A stretch of DNA of 64,000 nt from Clostridium beijerinckii HUN142 (GCF_000621745.1 NZ_JHXK01000020.1:93620-157619); one strand, 5' to 3'; shown: positions 28,801 to 37,321, counted from the stretch's first letter. Program-made: numbers and translations. The notes: generated by a model from the sequence alone, not told the origin.

Positions 28801-28920
28801 ATCTTCATTTCTTCCAAGTTTAGGATAAACAAAAATCCCAGACACAATTATTGTAATAGCTAAAAAATAAATCAGTTGTTTTCTATTAAGACACCACTCT
28901 GTCAGATTGAAACCCTTCAT
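25795..28920 (-). CDS. RND family (AcrB/HAE1-type) efflux pump
   Basis: 1041 residues, normal for the family, with 12 membrane segments in two halves: TM1 at 13-30, the proton-relay segment with GLLVDDAIIAIEMM (paired aspartates) near 400, and two large extracytoplasmic loops (porter domain). Conserved VVWPGSTASQVEEQVTDKIE is present. Such pumps use the proton gradient to expel drugs or lipophilic compounds. Its ATG overlaps the adaptor stop by one base (TAATG). Substrate unknown; divergent TetR control suggests a toxic inducer. Confidence 0.93.
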   Translation of the reverse strand: MKGFNLTEWCLNRKQLIYFLAITIIVSGIFVYPKLGRNEDPEFTIREMYITVVWPGSTASQVEEQVTDKIERRLQDIPNKDYIKSYSFPGRSVIFIDLKDDVASDKIRDTWVEVRNDINDMKGTLPSNIVGPNFNDRYDDVYGCVYALTSDGYTYEEMREKAENIRRTLLNVKDVKKVDLIGVQTEKISIQIENTKMAQLGISPNTISSALQTQNSVIPSGMIQTSTDNVYLRVSGMFDNVDNISNLPIKAGNQTFRLGDIASITRGYSDPPDPKMFFNGKESIGIAVSMEKGGNVLNLGKNLDKTLDEIKNDLPLGLNIDQVANQPEAVTDSINDFLETFVLALVIVMVVSFVSLGFRTGLVVAISIPLVIAGVFVGMYFLGIPLHKVSLGALIIALGLLVDDAIIAIEMMSVKLEEGWDRFRAGCFAFTSTAFPMLTGTLITCSAFTPIGFSKGSASEYTGSVFTVVTISLLFSWVVSVCFVPVLGFDLIKIKNNENKKSDVYDSKFYNKFRSVLNWCLNHRKLVITTTIILFCTSGYALSHYVQKEFFPAATRPELLVDMTLPQGSSISATQEAADRLSEALKGDKDIVNYSYYVGRGAPRFVLSLEPASQNSNVAQFVILTKDIAARERVNKNVQQLLDSGFENIQSHIKVIQNGPPSNYPVMFMVTGYDNDKVREIAAKVRDAMASNPKLYNINFDWFEKTKAMSIEVDQDKARALGLDSQQISLFLQGQLSGTTVSQFRQDDKTVDIVVKMDSVNINDLGYIKNINIPIPSGGFIPMDQIAKINYDAEDGYIVRRDLKPTITVQAEVLPGITGNDAETNIYDQLEDLRKTLPSGYSIDMGGALERSNKGLAQVREVVPIMIVLMVILLMLQLQNVPKMIMTLLTAPLGIIGVTLALLMLNSPMGFVVVLGILALMGIIIRNSVILVDQIANHIKSGESIREAIIDSTILRFRPIILTAVAAILGMLPLIKNTFWGPMAVAMSGGLFVATILTLFVLPAIYASWYKVDKKPENKIVLDSKEVEIQEEEIINEGENE

Positions 28921-30017
28921 TAATTATCACTCCCTACTCTTACTTCCTGACCTTCGCGTAGTTTGGTAATGCCGGCTGTCACCACTACATCTCCTTCGCT
29001 TAAGCCATCACTTACTGTAACCTGATCACTACCGAAATCCTTTACTGTAATATTTTTTAGGGTAACTGAATTATCTTTAACAACCCAAACAGCAGGAGAT
29101 GAATCTGTCTGATATACGGCTCCAAGTGGTATCCATATTTGACTTGATGAGTTATTTTCGTTAATAGATACACTAGAAGACATTCCTATTTTTATGCTAG
29201 GAGGTGAATCTATAAGATTTATTCTAACTCTGTAAGTACGTGATGCTTCATTAGCTACCGGAGATATTTCTCCTAATGAGCCTTTCAATTTAACATCTGA
29301 TAAAGCCGAAAAACTTATATTGATTTCTTTAGCACTTTTTAATTGGTCAATTCTATTTTCAGGAACATTAATTTCTACCTCTAGTTGATTATTCTGAACT
29401 AGTGTTATAATCTTCTGCCCAGGTGTGACAACTTGCCCTTCTTCAGCGTCAACACTGCTGATTACTCCAGATTTATCAGCATATAACTTACAATAATCCA
29501 GTTGATTCAAACTTTGAGTATGCAATGCATTGGCCTGATCTAATGCATCCTTTGCAGTTTCATCGGCATTTACATAATTATCATATTCTGCCTGAGATAT
29601 AAATTTAGATTGATAAAGTGGTTCATATCGTTTCAAATTATCTTCAGCCAGTTTATATTTGGCTTCCGCTAGTGAAACTGCTGCTTCAGAATTTTTTACT
29701 GCTTGTTCAATATCTCTAGAATCAATTTCCATGAGAACTGCTCCTTGTTCTACCTTATCTCCAACTGACACATTTTTTTTAATAATCTTTCCTCCTACTT
29801 GGAATGCCAGTTGACTTTTATAGTGAGATTGGACTACTCCTGAATAGACATATTCTGAATCTTTATTGGATGTTGAGATCGTTAGAGTTTTTACCACAGG
29901 AGGCGGCAAAACTGTTTCCTCTTTCTTTGAATTTGTTTTCACTACTTTAAAAACAAAAAAACAAATAGCCACTATTCCGATAACCAGTAAAAACTTTTTT
30001 ATCATCTTAATTTTCAT
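28920..30017 (-). CDS. RND efflux periplasmic-adaptor-like subunit (MFP/HlyD family)
   Basis: 365 residues: N-terminal membrane anchor (about 8-24), lipoyl/barrel-sandwich halves (GGKIIKKNVSVGDKVEQGAVL and YADKSGVISSVDAEEGQVVTPGQ) separated by an alpha-hairpin (about 100-165), then beta-barrel and membrane-proximal domains (TAGITKLREGQEVRV at the end). First gene of the efflux operon, translationally coupled to the pump. The hairpin would normally dock to TolC; here it may dock to the secreted TolC-like protein. Confidence 0.9.
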   Translation of the reverse strand: MKIKMIKKFLLVIGIVAICFFVFKVVKTNSKKEETVLPPPVVKTLTISTSNKDSEYVYSGVVQSHYKSQLAFQVGGKIIKKNVSVGDKVEQGAVLMEIDSRDIEQAVKNSEAAVSLAEAKYKLAEDNLKRYEPLYQSKFISQAEYDNYVNADETAKDALDQANALHTQSLNQLDYCKLYADKSGVISSVDAEEGQVVTPGQKIITLVQNNQLEVEINVPENRIDQLKSAKEINISFSALSDVKLKGSLGEISPVANEASRTYRVRINLIDSPPSIKIGMSSSVSINENNSSSQIWIPLGAVYQTDSSPAVWVVKDNSVTLKNITVKDFGSDQVTVSDGLSEGDVVVTAGITKLREGQEVRVGSDN

Positions 30018-30087
30018 TGTAAAGCACCCCTTTTAGCCTTTTAAATTTTCTTGATTGTATCTTCAATCAAATTACCTATTTAATCAC

Positions 30088-30102
30088 ACAACACGGTGTT
30101 GT
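30088..30102. promoter_or_regulatory. TetR operator of the efflux operon
   Basis: ACAACAC G GTGTTGT, a perfect 7+7 palindrome with a single central base, in the 161-bp gap between the divergent adaptor and TetR genes; TATAAT begins at its right edge (30102-30107). Inferred target of the adjacent TetR. Confidence 0.75.
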
Positions 30103-30178
30103 ATAATTAAATTATAACTGATATAAAACTTTCATCAATCAACAAAAGTCACCCAAGTGTTGGAAAGAAGGAGATAAT

Positions 30179-30742
30179 ATGAATAAACAACCTGAAATTA
30201 CTGAACAAACAAAAAGAAATATTATAGATGCGTTTTGGAAGATTTTAAAACAAAAAAGATTAGATAAGATAACAGTAAAAGAAATAGCCGATATAGCCGG
30301 CTATAATCGAAGTACATTCTATGCTTATTTCACAAGTGTAAGTGATATACTTGAACAAGAAGAAAATATTCTGCTAAATTATGTACATGATAATGCAAGC
30401 AAAATCTTGTTTCCCCACTTAATTAAAGGTTTAAGACCTAAAGCTTCTGAACTATATTTCTTTGCCAAAAGTGAACATTTGAAAATTTTACTCAGTGAAA
30501 ATGGTGACCCCGAATTTAAAGGAAAACTAAAAAAGACAATTATTCCAATTGCCTTTAATGCATTTAACTTACCCAAGGATAATATTCACGCTGAGTATCT
30601 TTGTGAATTTTGTTTTTCTGCAGTAATATCAACCATAATCCATTGGTATGACAATCAAGAAATTGAAATAGATGAATTATTCGATATACTTTGGACAATG
30701 GTTACAAAAGGCGTACTATTTGAATATAAAAAATTAATATAA
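30179..30742 (+). CDS. TetR/AcrR family transcriptional regulator
   Basis: 187 residues: N-terminal helix-turn-helix (ITVKEIADIAGYNRSTFYAYFTSVSDILEQ) and a helical C-terminal domain of the TetR_C type. AAGGAG 8 nt before the ATG. Divergent from the RND operon with a perfect palindrome between them; it most likely represses the pump and itself. Confidence 0.9.
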   Translation: MNKQPEITEQTKRNIIDAFWKILKQKRLDKITVKEIADIAGYNRSTFYAYFTSVSDILEQEENILLNYVHDNASKILFPHLIKGLRPKASELYFFAKSEHLKILLSENGDPEFKGKLKKTIIPIAFNAFNLPKDNIHAEYLCEFCFSAVISTIIHWYDNQEIEIDELFDILWTMVTKGVLFEYKKLI

Positions 30743-30850
30743 AGCAGATATACTTAGCTAAAACATTATACTTAATAAACTATGCACAGTTTTGACTCTA
30801 CATTGATCGCTCCCATTCTTAAACATATAGTATTAAAATTTTAGCCAAAA

Positions 30851-31720
30851 TTAAAACTCTTCAATAATATTAAAACATTTTTTTATATCCCGCTCTCCTT
30901 TTACTACCACATCACTTAGCAGCCAGCTATTTTCCTCTGCTTTTTGAAACTTCCAGTATTGTACAAACTCCTTAACTTTATCACTTCCAAAGAGAATCTC
31001 TCCATCTGTTTCATCTACAACATAATCCTTTGCATTATATTTAATGACGAACCAGACAACATCTTTATAACTATCATGATGATGAATAATTCCAACTGGG
31101 TCTGCTTCTATAAGTTCAAGTTCTTCTATTATCCTTCCGACATTCTCAAAAGAATATCTTTTACATTGTGATTGCAGCGCATCATAAAACTCAGTACTCA
31201 TATATTTTTTGCACATTTCAAAATTCATACGTTCCAGTGAATCAGTTACTTTAAAAAATGCTTCTTTTATAGTGCTTCTAAGAAAAGCATAAGAAATATT
31301 TTTAGGATCTTTCTTTATTGTATTTATAAATTCATCTGTTTTCTTCTTTTTCTTATTCATCTCATTATTGTATATAAGATTATTAATGAAATAATCATCC
31401 AGCTTTAAAATATGAATGATAATTATTACCAAACTTAACCCCACTAAAAAAGCAGATTTTATTGGAAATTCTCCTCCATTATGATACCACTTAATAATAT
31501 CAGGCAATCCTAACTTATTTAAAAGTGCTATTAACGTAATCATCACAATAAGCATTTTAGTCTTAAAAAAGAATAGATCCGTCATAGCTTCTCTATCATA
31601 TCTATTACGTTTATCAGTAACCATATTTAAATAATACAAAGTCTCAGAGTCATTTAACATCTGAATTATCTTCTTAATATATTTACTGCGTTTATTTGGC
31701 TCTTTAAATATTTCCCACAT
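30851..31720 (-). CDS. Membrane protein with Tim44-like C-terminal domain
   Basis: 289 residues. Two membrane segments (about 54-70 and 88-105), a lysine-rich turn, then a soluble C-terminal domain of about 140 residues (VTDSLERMNFEMCKKYMSTEFYDALQSQ ... VVWFVIKYNAKDYVVDETDG, WKFQKAEENSWLLSDV) that resembles the Tim44-like/NTF2-type fold found in bacterial membrane proteins. GGGGGAATAAT precedes ATG 31720. Function unknown; single gene. Confidence 0.75.
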   Translation of the reverse strand: MWEIFKEPNKRSKYIKKIIQMLNDSETLYYLNMVTDKRNRYDREAMTDLFFFKTKMLIVMITLIALLNKLGLPDIIKWYHNGGEFPIKSAFLVGLSLVIIIIHILKLDDYFINNLIYNNEMNKKKKKTDEFINTIKKDPKNISYAFLRSTIKEAFFKVTDSLERMNFEMCKKYMSTEFYDALQSQCKRYSFENVGRIIEELELIEADPVGIIHHHDSYKDVVWFVIKYNAKDYVVDETDGEILFGSDKVKEFVQYWKFQKAEENSWLLSDVVVKGERDIKKCFNIIEEF

Positions 31721-32220
31721 ATTATTCCCCCTGAATATATAAGTTTATAAATTCTAAAATACTATCTTTATTAAGGACCTTCTTATTCAAATAAAATCTA
31801 TTTTTTTATTTGCTTCTAAAAATGTTGCTTTAGCTGTTTTTAACCACAAAATATAATAAATTCATATAGTTTGATTATTGGGGACAACTCAATATAAATA
31901 CTAGCCGAAGCTTGTACCACAATTTTTTCTCCCAATGTATATCGTTGTAAGCATACAATCGTATACTGAATTACAATATTTCTACATTATAATTATAATA
32001 TTAATTCCAATATTATGTATATAGCTAAACAAATACAGACTATTTTCATTTAAAACCTGTTATTTTTTATAATCGTAGGAATCTACATTGGATTAAACCA
32101 TGAAGTTCTCGCTTAATATAAATTGTTATATTGTTAAATTTCTTTATTTGTAACTTCTTAACTTTTTTCCTTTTTTAATTGTTAAAAAATTTTATTAGAA
32201 AATATTTCTAAAGAAAATGA
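31721..32220. other. Intergenic region, no gene seen
   Basis: About 500 bp of very AT-rich sequence between the Tim44-like gene's start and the AraC remnant. No repeat, operator or open frame with a ribosome site was identified. Confidence 0.45.
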
Positions 32221-32529
32221 AATAATTTTTCCTCCCACTGGCATGAACAATTCATGCTTATGTAGATTGTAAAAGGAACATTACTGTTGCAGTGTGGAAG
32301 TAAAAAAATATTTATTGAACAAGATTCAGTCGCTATTGTAACCCCCAATGAAATTCATTCCAGATAGAATCTAGAATCAGACTTAGAATATTATTCATTA
32401 AAGATTGATCATATACTACTACAAAATCAGCCCTATTTGAAACAAACCATGTATTCTGAGTCACTTTTGAAAAATTGCTTGCTACTTGAAAATAAACCAC
32501 GTAGTTTACGCACAAGTAATGCAAATTAA
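32221..32529 (+). pseudogene. Remnant of an AraC-type regulator sensing domain
   Basis: One plus-strand frame reads FSSHWHEQFMLM, stop, IVKGTLLLQCGSKKIFIEQD, SVAIVTPNEIHS R, stop, NLESDLEYYSLKIDHILLQ. This is the typical cupin start of AraC regulators (histidines of the HWHE motif, then a GT...L..CG..K strand pair and PNEIHS). Two in-frame stops and no downstream helix-turn-helix show a truncated dead gene; it runs into a large hairpin. Confidence 0.65.
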
Positions 32530-32545
32530 ACTACGTGGTTTATTT
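32490..32545 (-). terminator. Large hairpin downstream of methyltransferase gene
   Basis: 19-bp perfect stem AAATAAACCACGTAGTTTA and complement, 18-nt loop, 5 bp past the methyltransferase stop. The stem's own TTTATTT provides the T-rich end on the minus strand. Confidence 0.75.
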
Positions 32546-32549
32546 AAAA

Positions 32550-33077
32550 CTATTTAATTATTGGTACACATTTTAAGCAGTAATCTATCTCACCTTTAAT
32601 TTCCCATAACTTAGAATCTAATATTTTTCTTTGCACATCTTCTGATGACATATGATGTATACTAATAAATAAAGTACCATCTTTCTTAATAAGCCTGTGT
32701 AATTCTTTCAAAAATATATCTGTCTCCTTAACCATATGAAACATGTCTATAGCTATTATTTTATCTGCTATATTATCTTTTATCATAGTAATATTTTTTG
32801 CTAAAACTGTTTCAACATTTGTAAGTTGATATTTGCTAATTTTCTTTTTTACTGATTCTATTACTAAGTCGTAAATATCAACTGCATATACCTTACCATT
32901 TTCTCCGATTAATTCTGATACTTTTTTAGTGTATCCACCTGACCCACAACCATAATCAATTACTATATCTCCACATTTGATGTCAAATTTGTCACACTCT
33001 TCGTTAATTGGAGATATCCTGTCTCGCTCCTCTAGCATAGAAATCATACGTTCAACTGTAAAATTATTTTCTGACAT
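32550..33077 (-). CDS. Class I SAM-dependent methyltransferase
   Basis: 175 residues with the class I motifs: motif I VIDYGCGSGGYTKKV, an acidic residue ending beta 2 (VYAVDIYD), IIAIDMFHM and a GTLFISIHH strand. The C-terminal half is short, suggesting a small-molecule methylase, possibly for a metalloid or thiol, but no substrate signature is visible. Monocistronic with its own terminator; the divergent-like palindrome upstream and the adjacent Rrf2 gene suggest shared control. Confidence 0.85.
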   Translation of the reverse strand: MSENNFTVERMISMLEERDRISPINEECDKFDIKCGDIVIDYGCGSGGYTKKVSELIGENGKVYAVDIYDLVIESVKKKISKYQLTNVETVLAKNITMIKDNIADKIIAIDMFHMVKETDIFLKELHRLIKKDGTLFISIHHMSSEDVQRKILDSKLWEIKGEIDYCLKCVPIIK

Positions 33078-33136
33078 AATGTAAATTCTCCTTTATTTAA
33101 TTATAAATTATTTGAAAACATAATTTTATTTTACTT

Positions 33137-33153
33137 AAATTAGATTCTAATTT
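33137..33153. promoter_or_regulatory. Palindrome upstream of methyltransferase
   Basis: AAATTAGATTCTAATTT, a perfect 17-bp palindrome with a single central base, 60 bp upstream of the methyltransferase start and downstream of the Rrf2 gene. Candidate Rrf2 site by position only. Confidence 0.45.
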
Positions 33154-33276
33154 ATTAATTACCTTTTAATATCTTAGTTAGTGATTATTTTTTACATTAA
33201 CATATATTAAAGATGTTTTATATCTCTAATCAAATTAGCAAGCTCTACTTGAGCTTAATTGAAGTAATATAAATGA

Positions 33277-33684
33277 TTATTCATCATCAGCTTCAAAGTT
33301 TTCTTCATTAGCTATTTCATATATCTTTTTGTTTTGCAAATAACTTTCCATAAGTTTCTCAGCTTCCAACATTACTTTGTGAATAGAACATTTACTTTCT
33401 CCAAACTCGCATCTAAATAAAGCAAAATTTCCTTCAACTGCATTTATAATATCCATGAAAGAGATTTCTTCTACTTTCTTACTAAAAGAATATCCTCCAT
33501 TAGCTCCCGAAGCTGAATCTATTATACCTGCCTTTACTAACTGAGTTAATATTTTCGAAAGATACGTATCGGATACATCAAAATGCTTAGCAAGAGTATG
33601 TACACTTAATTTTTCACTCTTACCATGCTCAATCATATACATAACTGTGTGTAGAGCATAATTTGTAGCTTTTGTATATTTCAA
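33277..33684 (-). CDS. Rrf2 family transcriptional regulator
   Basis: 135 residues. N-terminal winged helix typical of Rrf2 (YTKATNYALHTVMYM, LSVHTLAKHFDVSDTYLSKIL, GANGGYSFSK). The region that binds Fe-S clusters in IscR/NsrR has only two cysteines (FRCEFGESKCSIH) rather than three, so cluster binding is uncertain; a thiol sensor is possible. GGTGGTGA precedes the ATG. Likely controls the downstream methyltransferase. Confidence 0.9.
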   Translation of the reverse strand: MKYTKATNYALHTVMYMIEHGKSEKLSVHTLAKHFDVSDTYLSKILTQLVKAGIIDSASGANGGYSFSKKVEEISFMDIINAVEGNFALFRCEFGESKCSIHKVMLEAEKLMESYLQNKKIYEIANEENFEADDE

Positions 33685-33862
33685 ATAATCACCACCTAAA
33701 AGATATTAAAGAGTCTTTATATCTACGATTATATTATCAACTGTCATTCTTGTCAACCACAAAATTACTAATTCATAAGAACACCTTACCAAATAATCAT
33801 GACAGAACTCTCTTTTCACCAACTTATGTTGAATTTTATAGTTCTTCAATAGGGAAAAAATA

Positions 33863-33910
33863 AAGAGCCAAGCAAAAACAATCCTTAAAATTGCTTTTTG
33901 CCTGGCTCTT
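33863..33910 (-). terminator. Terminator of the aldo/keto reductase gene
   Basis: Stem AAGAGCCA-GCAAAAA with one mismatch, 30 bp past the stop; minus-strand tail TATTTTTTCCC. Strong intrinsic terminator. Confidence 0.88.
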
Positions 33911-33939
33911 AAATAATTTATTTCATCTTGTTCTAAGTC

Positions 33940-35049
33940 TTATTCAAATACAGCCGCTACATCGTTTAAGCATTTTGTAATTTCAATATGTTGTGGACAA
34001 TGTCCTTCACATTGCTTACATCCTATGCACTCAGAAGCTTTTCCATGCTCTTGAGTTAAATTGTTATAGTAGACCTGTGAAATTCCGGGACCAAATTGTT
34101 TGTAATTATTAAATAGGGAGAAATATTTTGGTATTTGAATATTTTTTGGGCATCCATCTACGCAATACTGACATGCAGTACATGGAACTGCAATGCTGCT
34201 GTTAATAATATCTGTCGCCTTTTTTATAATTTCTTTTTCTTCATCATTTAAAGGAATAAAATCCTGCATGTAACCTGTATTATCAAGAAGCTGATCCATA
34301 TTTGACATTCCACTTAATACCATCATTATTCCTTCATGACTTGCTACAAATCTTATTGCCCATGATGGTACAGACATATCTTTATGGTATTCCTTAAACA
34401 ATTTCTCTGCTTCTTCTGGTACATTTGCAAGAGTCCCGCCTTTAATTGGTTCCATAACAACAACTTGCTTATTATGTTTTCTTGCAACCTCATAGCATTT
34501 TCTAGATTGAATGCTTTCATTGTCCCAATCAATATAATTAATTTGTAATTGAACAAAATCTACTTCTGGGTGAGCAGTTAAAATTTCATCTAATAAATCT
34601 GCATTATCATGATAAGAAAAGCCCATATTTTTCACTTTTCCTTCTTCTTTCTTTTTTGCAACAAATGCAAAGCTATCAAACTTTTGAGCATTTTTATAAT
34701 TTGTCACACCTAAGTTATGAAGAAGATAGTAATCAAAATAATCAACACCGCATTTTTCTAGCTGCTCGTCAAAAATTCTTTCTTGATCTCCCTCTTTTTT
34801 CAAAAACATAGTTGGCAGCTTTGATGCCACTGTAAAACTATCTCTCTTATGACGTTTTACCAAGGATTCTCTTAATGCGATTTCACTCTTAAATGCATGA
34901 TACATATACGCTGTATCAAAATAAGTAAAACCCCTTTCCAAAAAAGTATCTACCATTTTATTTAACATTTCAAAATCGATACTTTCTTGATTTTCTTGAT
35001 CTTTTAGCGGAAGACGCATGAATCCAAATCCTAATTTTTTCTTTTCCAT
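33940..35049 (-). CDS. Aldo/keto reductase with C-terminal 2[4Fe-4S] ferredoxin domain
   Basis: 369 residues. Residues 1-275 are the TIM-barrel aldo/keto reductase fold with the catalytic tyrosine region [13 protein letters not shown], lysine of VASKLP and histidine of YLLHNLG. The C-terminus carries [12 protein letters not shown] and [12 protein letters not shown], a ferredoxin-like pair of clusters. Such fusions are common in clostridia; the electron partner and substrate are unknown. TAAGGAG lies upstream of ATG 35049. Confidence 0.92.
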   Translation of the reverse strand: MEKKKLGFGFMRLPLKDQENQESIDFEMLNKMVDTFLERGFTYFDTAYMYHAFKSEIALRESLVKRHKRDSFTVASKLPTMFLKKEGDQERIFDEQLEKCGVDYFDYYLLHNLGVTNYKNAQKFDSFAFVAKKKEEGKVKNMGFSYHDNADLLDEILTAHPEVDFVQLQINYIDWDNESIQSRKCYEVARKHNKQVVVMEPIKGGTLANVPEEAEKLFKEYHKDMSVPSWAIRFVASHEGIMMVLSGMSNMDQLLDNTGYMQDFIPLNDEEKEIIKKATDIINSSIAVPCTACQYCVDGCPKNIQIPKYFSLFNNYKQFGPGISQVYYNNLTQEHGKASECIGCKQCEGHCPQHIEITKCLNDVAAVFE

Positions 35050-35336
35050 CTCTTCGTTTCTCCTTAACTCTTTTAAAATAATAAATTAGATTGCAATTTT
35101 TATGCCCTCATTCATAAAGTGAATTAAATATTTAATTAATTCTTATTACAAACTAAATTCTACTACTTTAAGTAAACTCTAAGTCAAGCATTATTTTATT
35201 TAGAATCTCTAAAATGAAGAAGTAACTTCTTGTTTGTAACGTTTATTCCGTTATTTATGATTTTAGTATTCACTATTGTTTTGATACAATGTAGATACAA
35301 TTTATATGAAAGTGGATTCCTCTAGATTATTTGCTA

Positions 35337-35555
35337 TCATTCGCCCCAACTATTTTTACATATCGTATATATTTCATATATTTCTTCATCAGTATAGTTC
35401 TCAAAAGCACGGCAGTTCCATTCCCAGCTGCTATATTGCACTCTGTAATTCCCACAACAACTTATTTTAGGATGTTCCATTACGCTTAAATTAGGATCTG
35501 TTCCTTTAACTAGAGAAATTAAATCTTTTTTATTTAAATCAAGTTTCAAACTCAT
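35337..35555 (-). CDS. Small hypothetical cysteine-containing protein
   Basis: 72 residues (MSLKLDLNKKDLISLVKGTD ... ISCCGNYRVQYSSWEWNC ... CKNSWGE), soluble, four cysteines and three tryptophans. AAAGGGGAT upstream of the ATG supports translation. I do not recognise a family. Stands alone between the aldo/keto reductase and LUD genes. Confidence 0.65.
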   Translation of the reverse strand: MSLKLDLNKKDLISLVKGTDPNLSVMEHPKISCCGNYRVQYSSWEWNCRAFENYTDEEIYEIYTICKNSWGE

Positions 35556-35847
35556 ATCCCCTTTAATTTTATTACTTAATTATATTCCCAATAAATTATT
35601 ATATTCAATTATCTTCTCTTATCTCTTATATTTGTGAGCACTTCTACCACGCATACTCATTTTCCATAATATCAAGAATCGCAAAATTTATATGATTATC
35701 TTTTAGTATCATTTTTTATACTATGTTACAGAAAAGTGCGTTCTTATATAAAGTGGTTAATTATGTTATAAATATATTATAGAAACATCAAATTAACTTC
35801 TTCCGTAAGGAATAACATAAAATATATGAATTAGGGGGATCTTTAAA

Positions 35848-36495
35848 ATGACAAGACAATCTCTATTAATAAAACGTTATGATAAGTTAAGCACAAAAAT
35901 AATTGAGGCTTTGAAAAAGCGTCATTTTGATGCTTATTATTGCAAGACCAAGGATGAAGCAGCTCAACAAATTTTAGATTTGATTCCAGAAAATCACGTT
36001 GTATCCTGGGGAGGTTCCGAAACCTTAAATGAAATTGGTATAAAAGAACTTGTAAAAGAAAAAGGCTATCAAGTTATCGATAGAGATACCGCAAAAAGTC
36101 CTGAAGAACGAACAGAACTTATGAGAAAAGCACTTTTATGCGATACATTTTTAATGAGCAGTAACGCTATAAGCGAGGATGGTCAGCTATTTAACATTGA
36201 TGGGAATGGAAATCGTGTTGCAGCAATGATTTTTGGACCTAAAAGTGTCATAGTTGTAGCTGGAATGAATAAAGTTGTAAAAACTCTTGATGATGCTATT
36301 CAAAGAGCAAGAACAATTGCTGCACCATCAAACATGCAACATTTTCAAGATATGAAAACTCCATGTTATATAAATGGCAGCTGCGGAGACTGTCTAAGTC
36401 CAGATTGTATCTGTTCCCAAATGGTAACTACAAGAACAAGCAGACCAGCAAAAAAGATAAAGGTTATACTAATTGGCGAAGATCTTGGCTTTTAA
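35848..36495 (+). CDS. LUD-domain protein (LutC/YkgG-like)
   Basis: 215 residues matching the LUD (DUF162) fold: HFDAYYCKTKDEA, VSWGGSETLNEIG, SNAISEDGQLFNIDGNGNRV, FGPKSVIVVAGMNKVVK, AIQRARTIAAP. Family members are lactate-utilisation subunits or of unknown role. A late cysteine group (NGSCGDCLSPDCICSQM) may bind metal. AGGGGG 7-12 nt before the ATG. It is 10 kb from the lactate operon here and is not obviously linked to it. Confidence 0.88.
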   Translation: MTRQSLLIKRYDKLSTKIIEALKKRHFDAYYCKTKDEAAQQILDLIPENHVVSWGGSETLNEIGIKELVKEKGYQVIDRDTAKSPEERTELMRKALLCDTFLMSSNAISEDGQLFNIDGNGNRVAAMIFGPKSVIVVAGMNKVVKTLDDAIQRARTIAAPSNMQHFQDMKTPCYINGSCGDCLSPDCICSQMVTTRTSRPAKKIKVILIGEDLGF

Positions 36496-36522
36496 GCAGA
36501 GAACCCGAATCTGTGATTCGAT

Positions 36523-36563
36523 GTGAATCGCTTACTCAGTGAACGTATGTGAGTCGAGTTTCC
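36523..36563. repeat. Motif C, copy 2
   Basis: GTGAATCGCTTACTCAGTGA then ACGTATGTGAGTCGAGTTTC: ACTCA / TGAGT hairpin. It starts 28 bp past the LUD stop and adjoins element B copy 2. Confidence 0.65.
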
Positions 36564-36574
36564 TTTTAAAGTTT

Positions 36575-36775
36575 CGTACGACAACCGAAATTGAATACAT
36601 ATTAGTTCCATAGGACTATGAAAATTTCGCTGAAAGGTTCTAAAATGACAGGTTGCCGCCATTACTGCACGCTCCCGCTTTCAGCGTGACAATCAGTAAA
36701 TAGAACAACCTCCCATCAAGAACCTACACAGCTTATTTTCAAATGCCTATTGCACAAATATGTACCCAATTTCTA
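36575..36775. repeat. Element B, copy 2 (long hairpin)
   Basis: About 200 bp. Ends pair as GAAATTGAATACATATT against AATATGTACCCAATTTC; inner blocks GAAAGGTTCT and GACAGGTTG pair with CAACCTCCC and AAGAACCT; apex around CTCCCGCTTTCAGCG. Same plan as 18502-18700. Confidence 0.7.
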
Positions 36776-37175
36776 TGCTTGCATGGATTCAAACGTAACA
36801 ACTCTTTATATGTATAGATAAACTACAGAAGAAGCCACTGAAGAAGTACACCTGTTTTTGCTTAAGATTGTTTAAAAAATAAGTTCCACTTCAGGAGAAC
36901 ATCTAATAGCCTTATAACCATCTTTTAGACATAAATGACCCGCAAAAATATGCAGATATGTCGAGATTAGTGATATTTTTAGTTATTTAGTGTCCTCACT
37001 TCGAACTAGATTTATGATTTAGGCTATGTTTTAAATTAGCATTGAAAATTAATATATTAGAAAAATAAGTTATAATTTATACAAAATAGTGTTTAATGAA
37101 TATAATTGTACTAAAAAGGTAATTAAATTATAGAATTAACACATAAATATAGAATTATCTCTAATAAACTAGAAA
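36776..37175. other. Unassigned intergenic sequence, possible decayed coding DNA
   Basis: About 400 bp with no intact gene. On the minus strand near 36840-36965 one frame reads FAGHLCLKDGYKAIRCSPEV without a start or ribosome site, which could be a gene fragment; I do not recognise it. Confidence 0.3.
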
Positions 37176-37222
37176 AGTTATATACAATCTGCAAATGATT
37201 TATCATTAGAATGCAAACGTAA
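37176..37222 (+). pseudogene. Second IS1595-type transposase fragment
   Basis: 47 bp reading SYIQSANDLSLECKR on the plus strand, nearly identical in DNA to the minus-strand copy near 5870-5915 (SYIQFANDLSLEHKR). Everything else of that element is gone. Confidence 0.6.
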
Positions 37223-37268
37223 ATTATTATAAACATAAAGATCAAAAATTATTACTTTGTTATATTAT

Positions 37269-37318
37269 AAAAAAGCTCTATCTTAGTATATATTTTAATA
37301 ACTCTGATAGAGTTTTTA
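37269..37318. terminator. Stem-loop flanking element A copy 4
   Basis: CTCTATC / GATAGAG stem extended by A-run / T-run pairs, followed by T5 on the plus strand. It lies 4 bp before element A copy 4, with the VOC gene further right. Confidence 0.55.
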
Positions 37319-37321
37319 AAT

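Noticed and set aside
32333..32524. 63-codon minus-strand open frame
   Set aside because: Antisense to the AraC remnant and ending in a terminator hairpin; no ribosome site.
35217..35231. AAGAAGT-A-ACTTCTT palindrome
   Set aside because: Perfect but short, 168 bp from the nearest start and not near a regulator gene; could be chance in AT-rich DNA.
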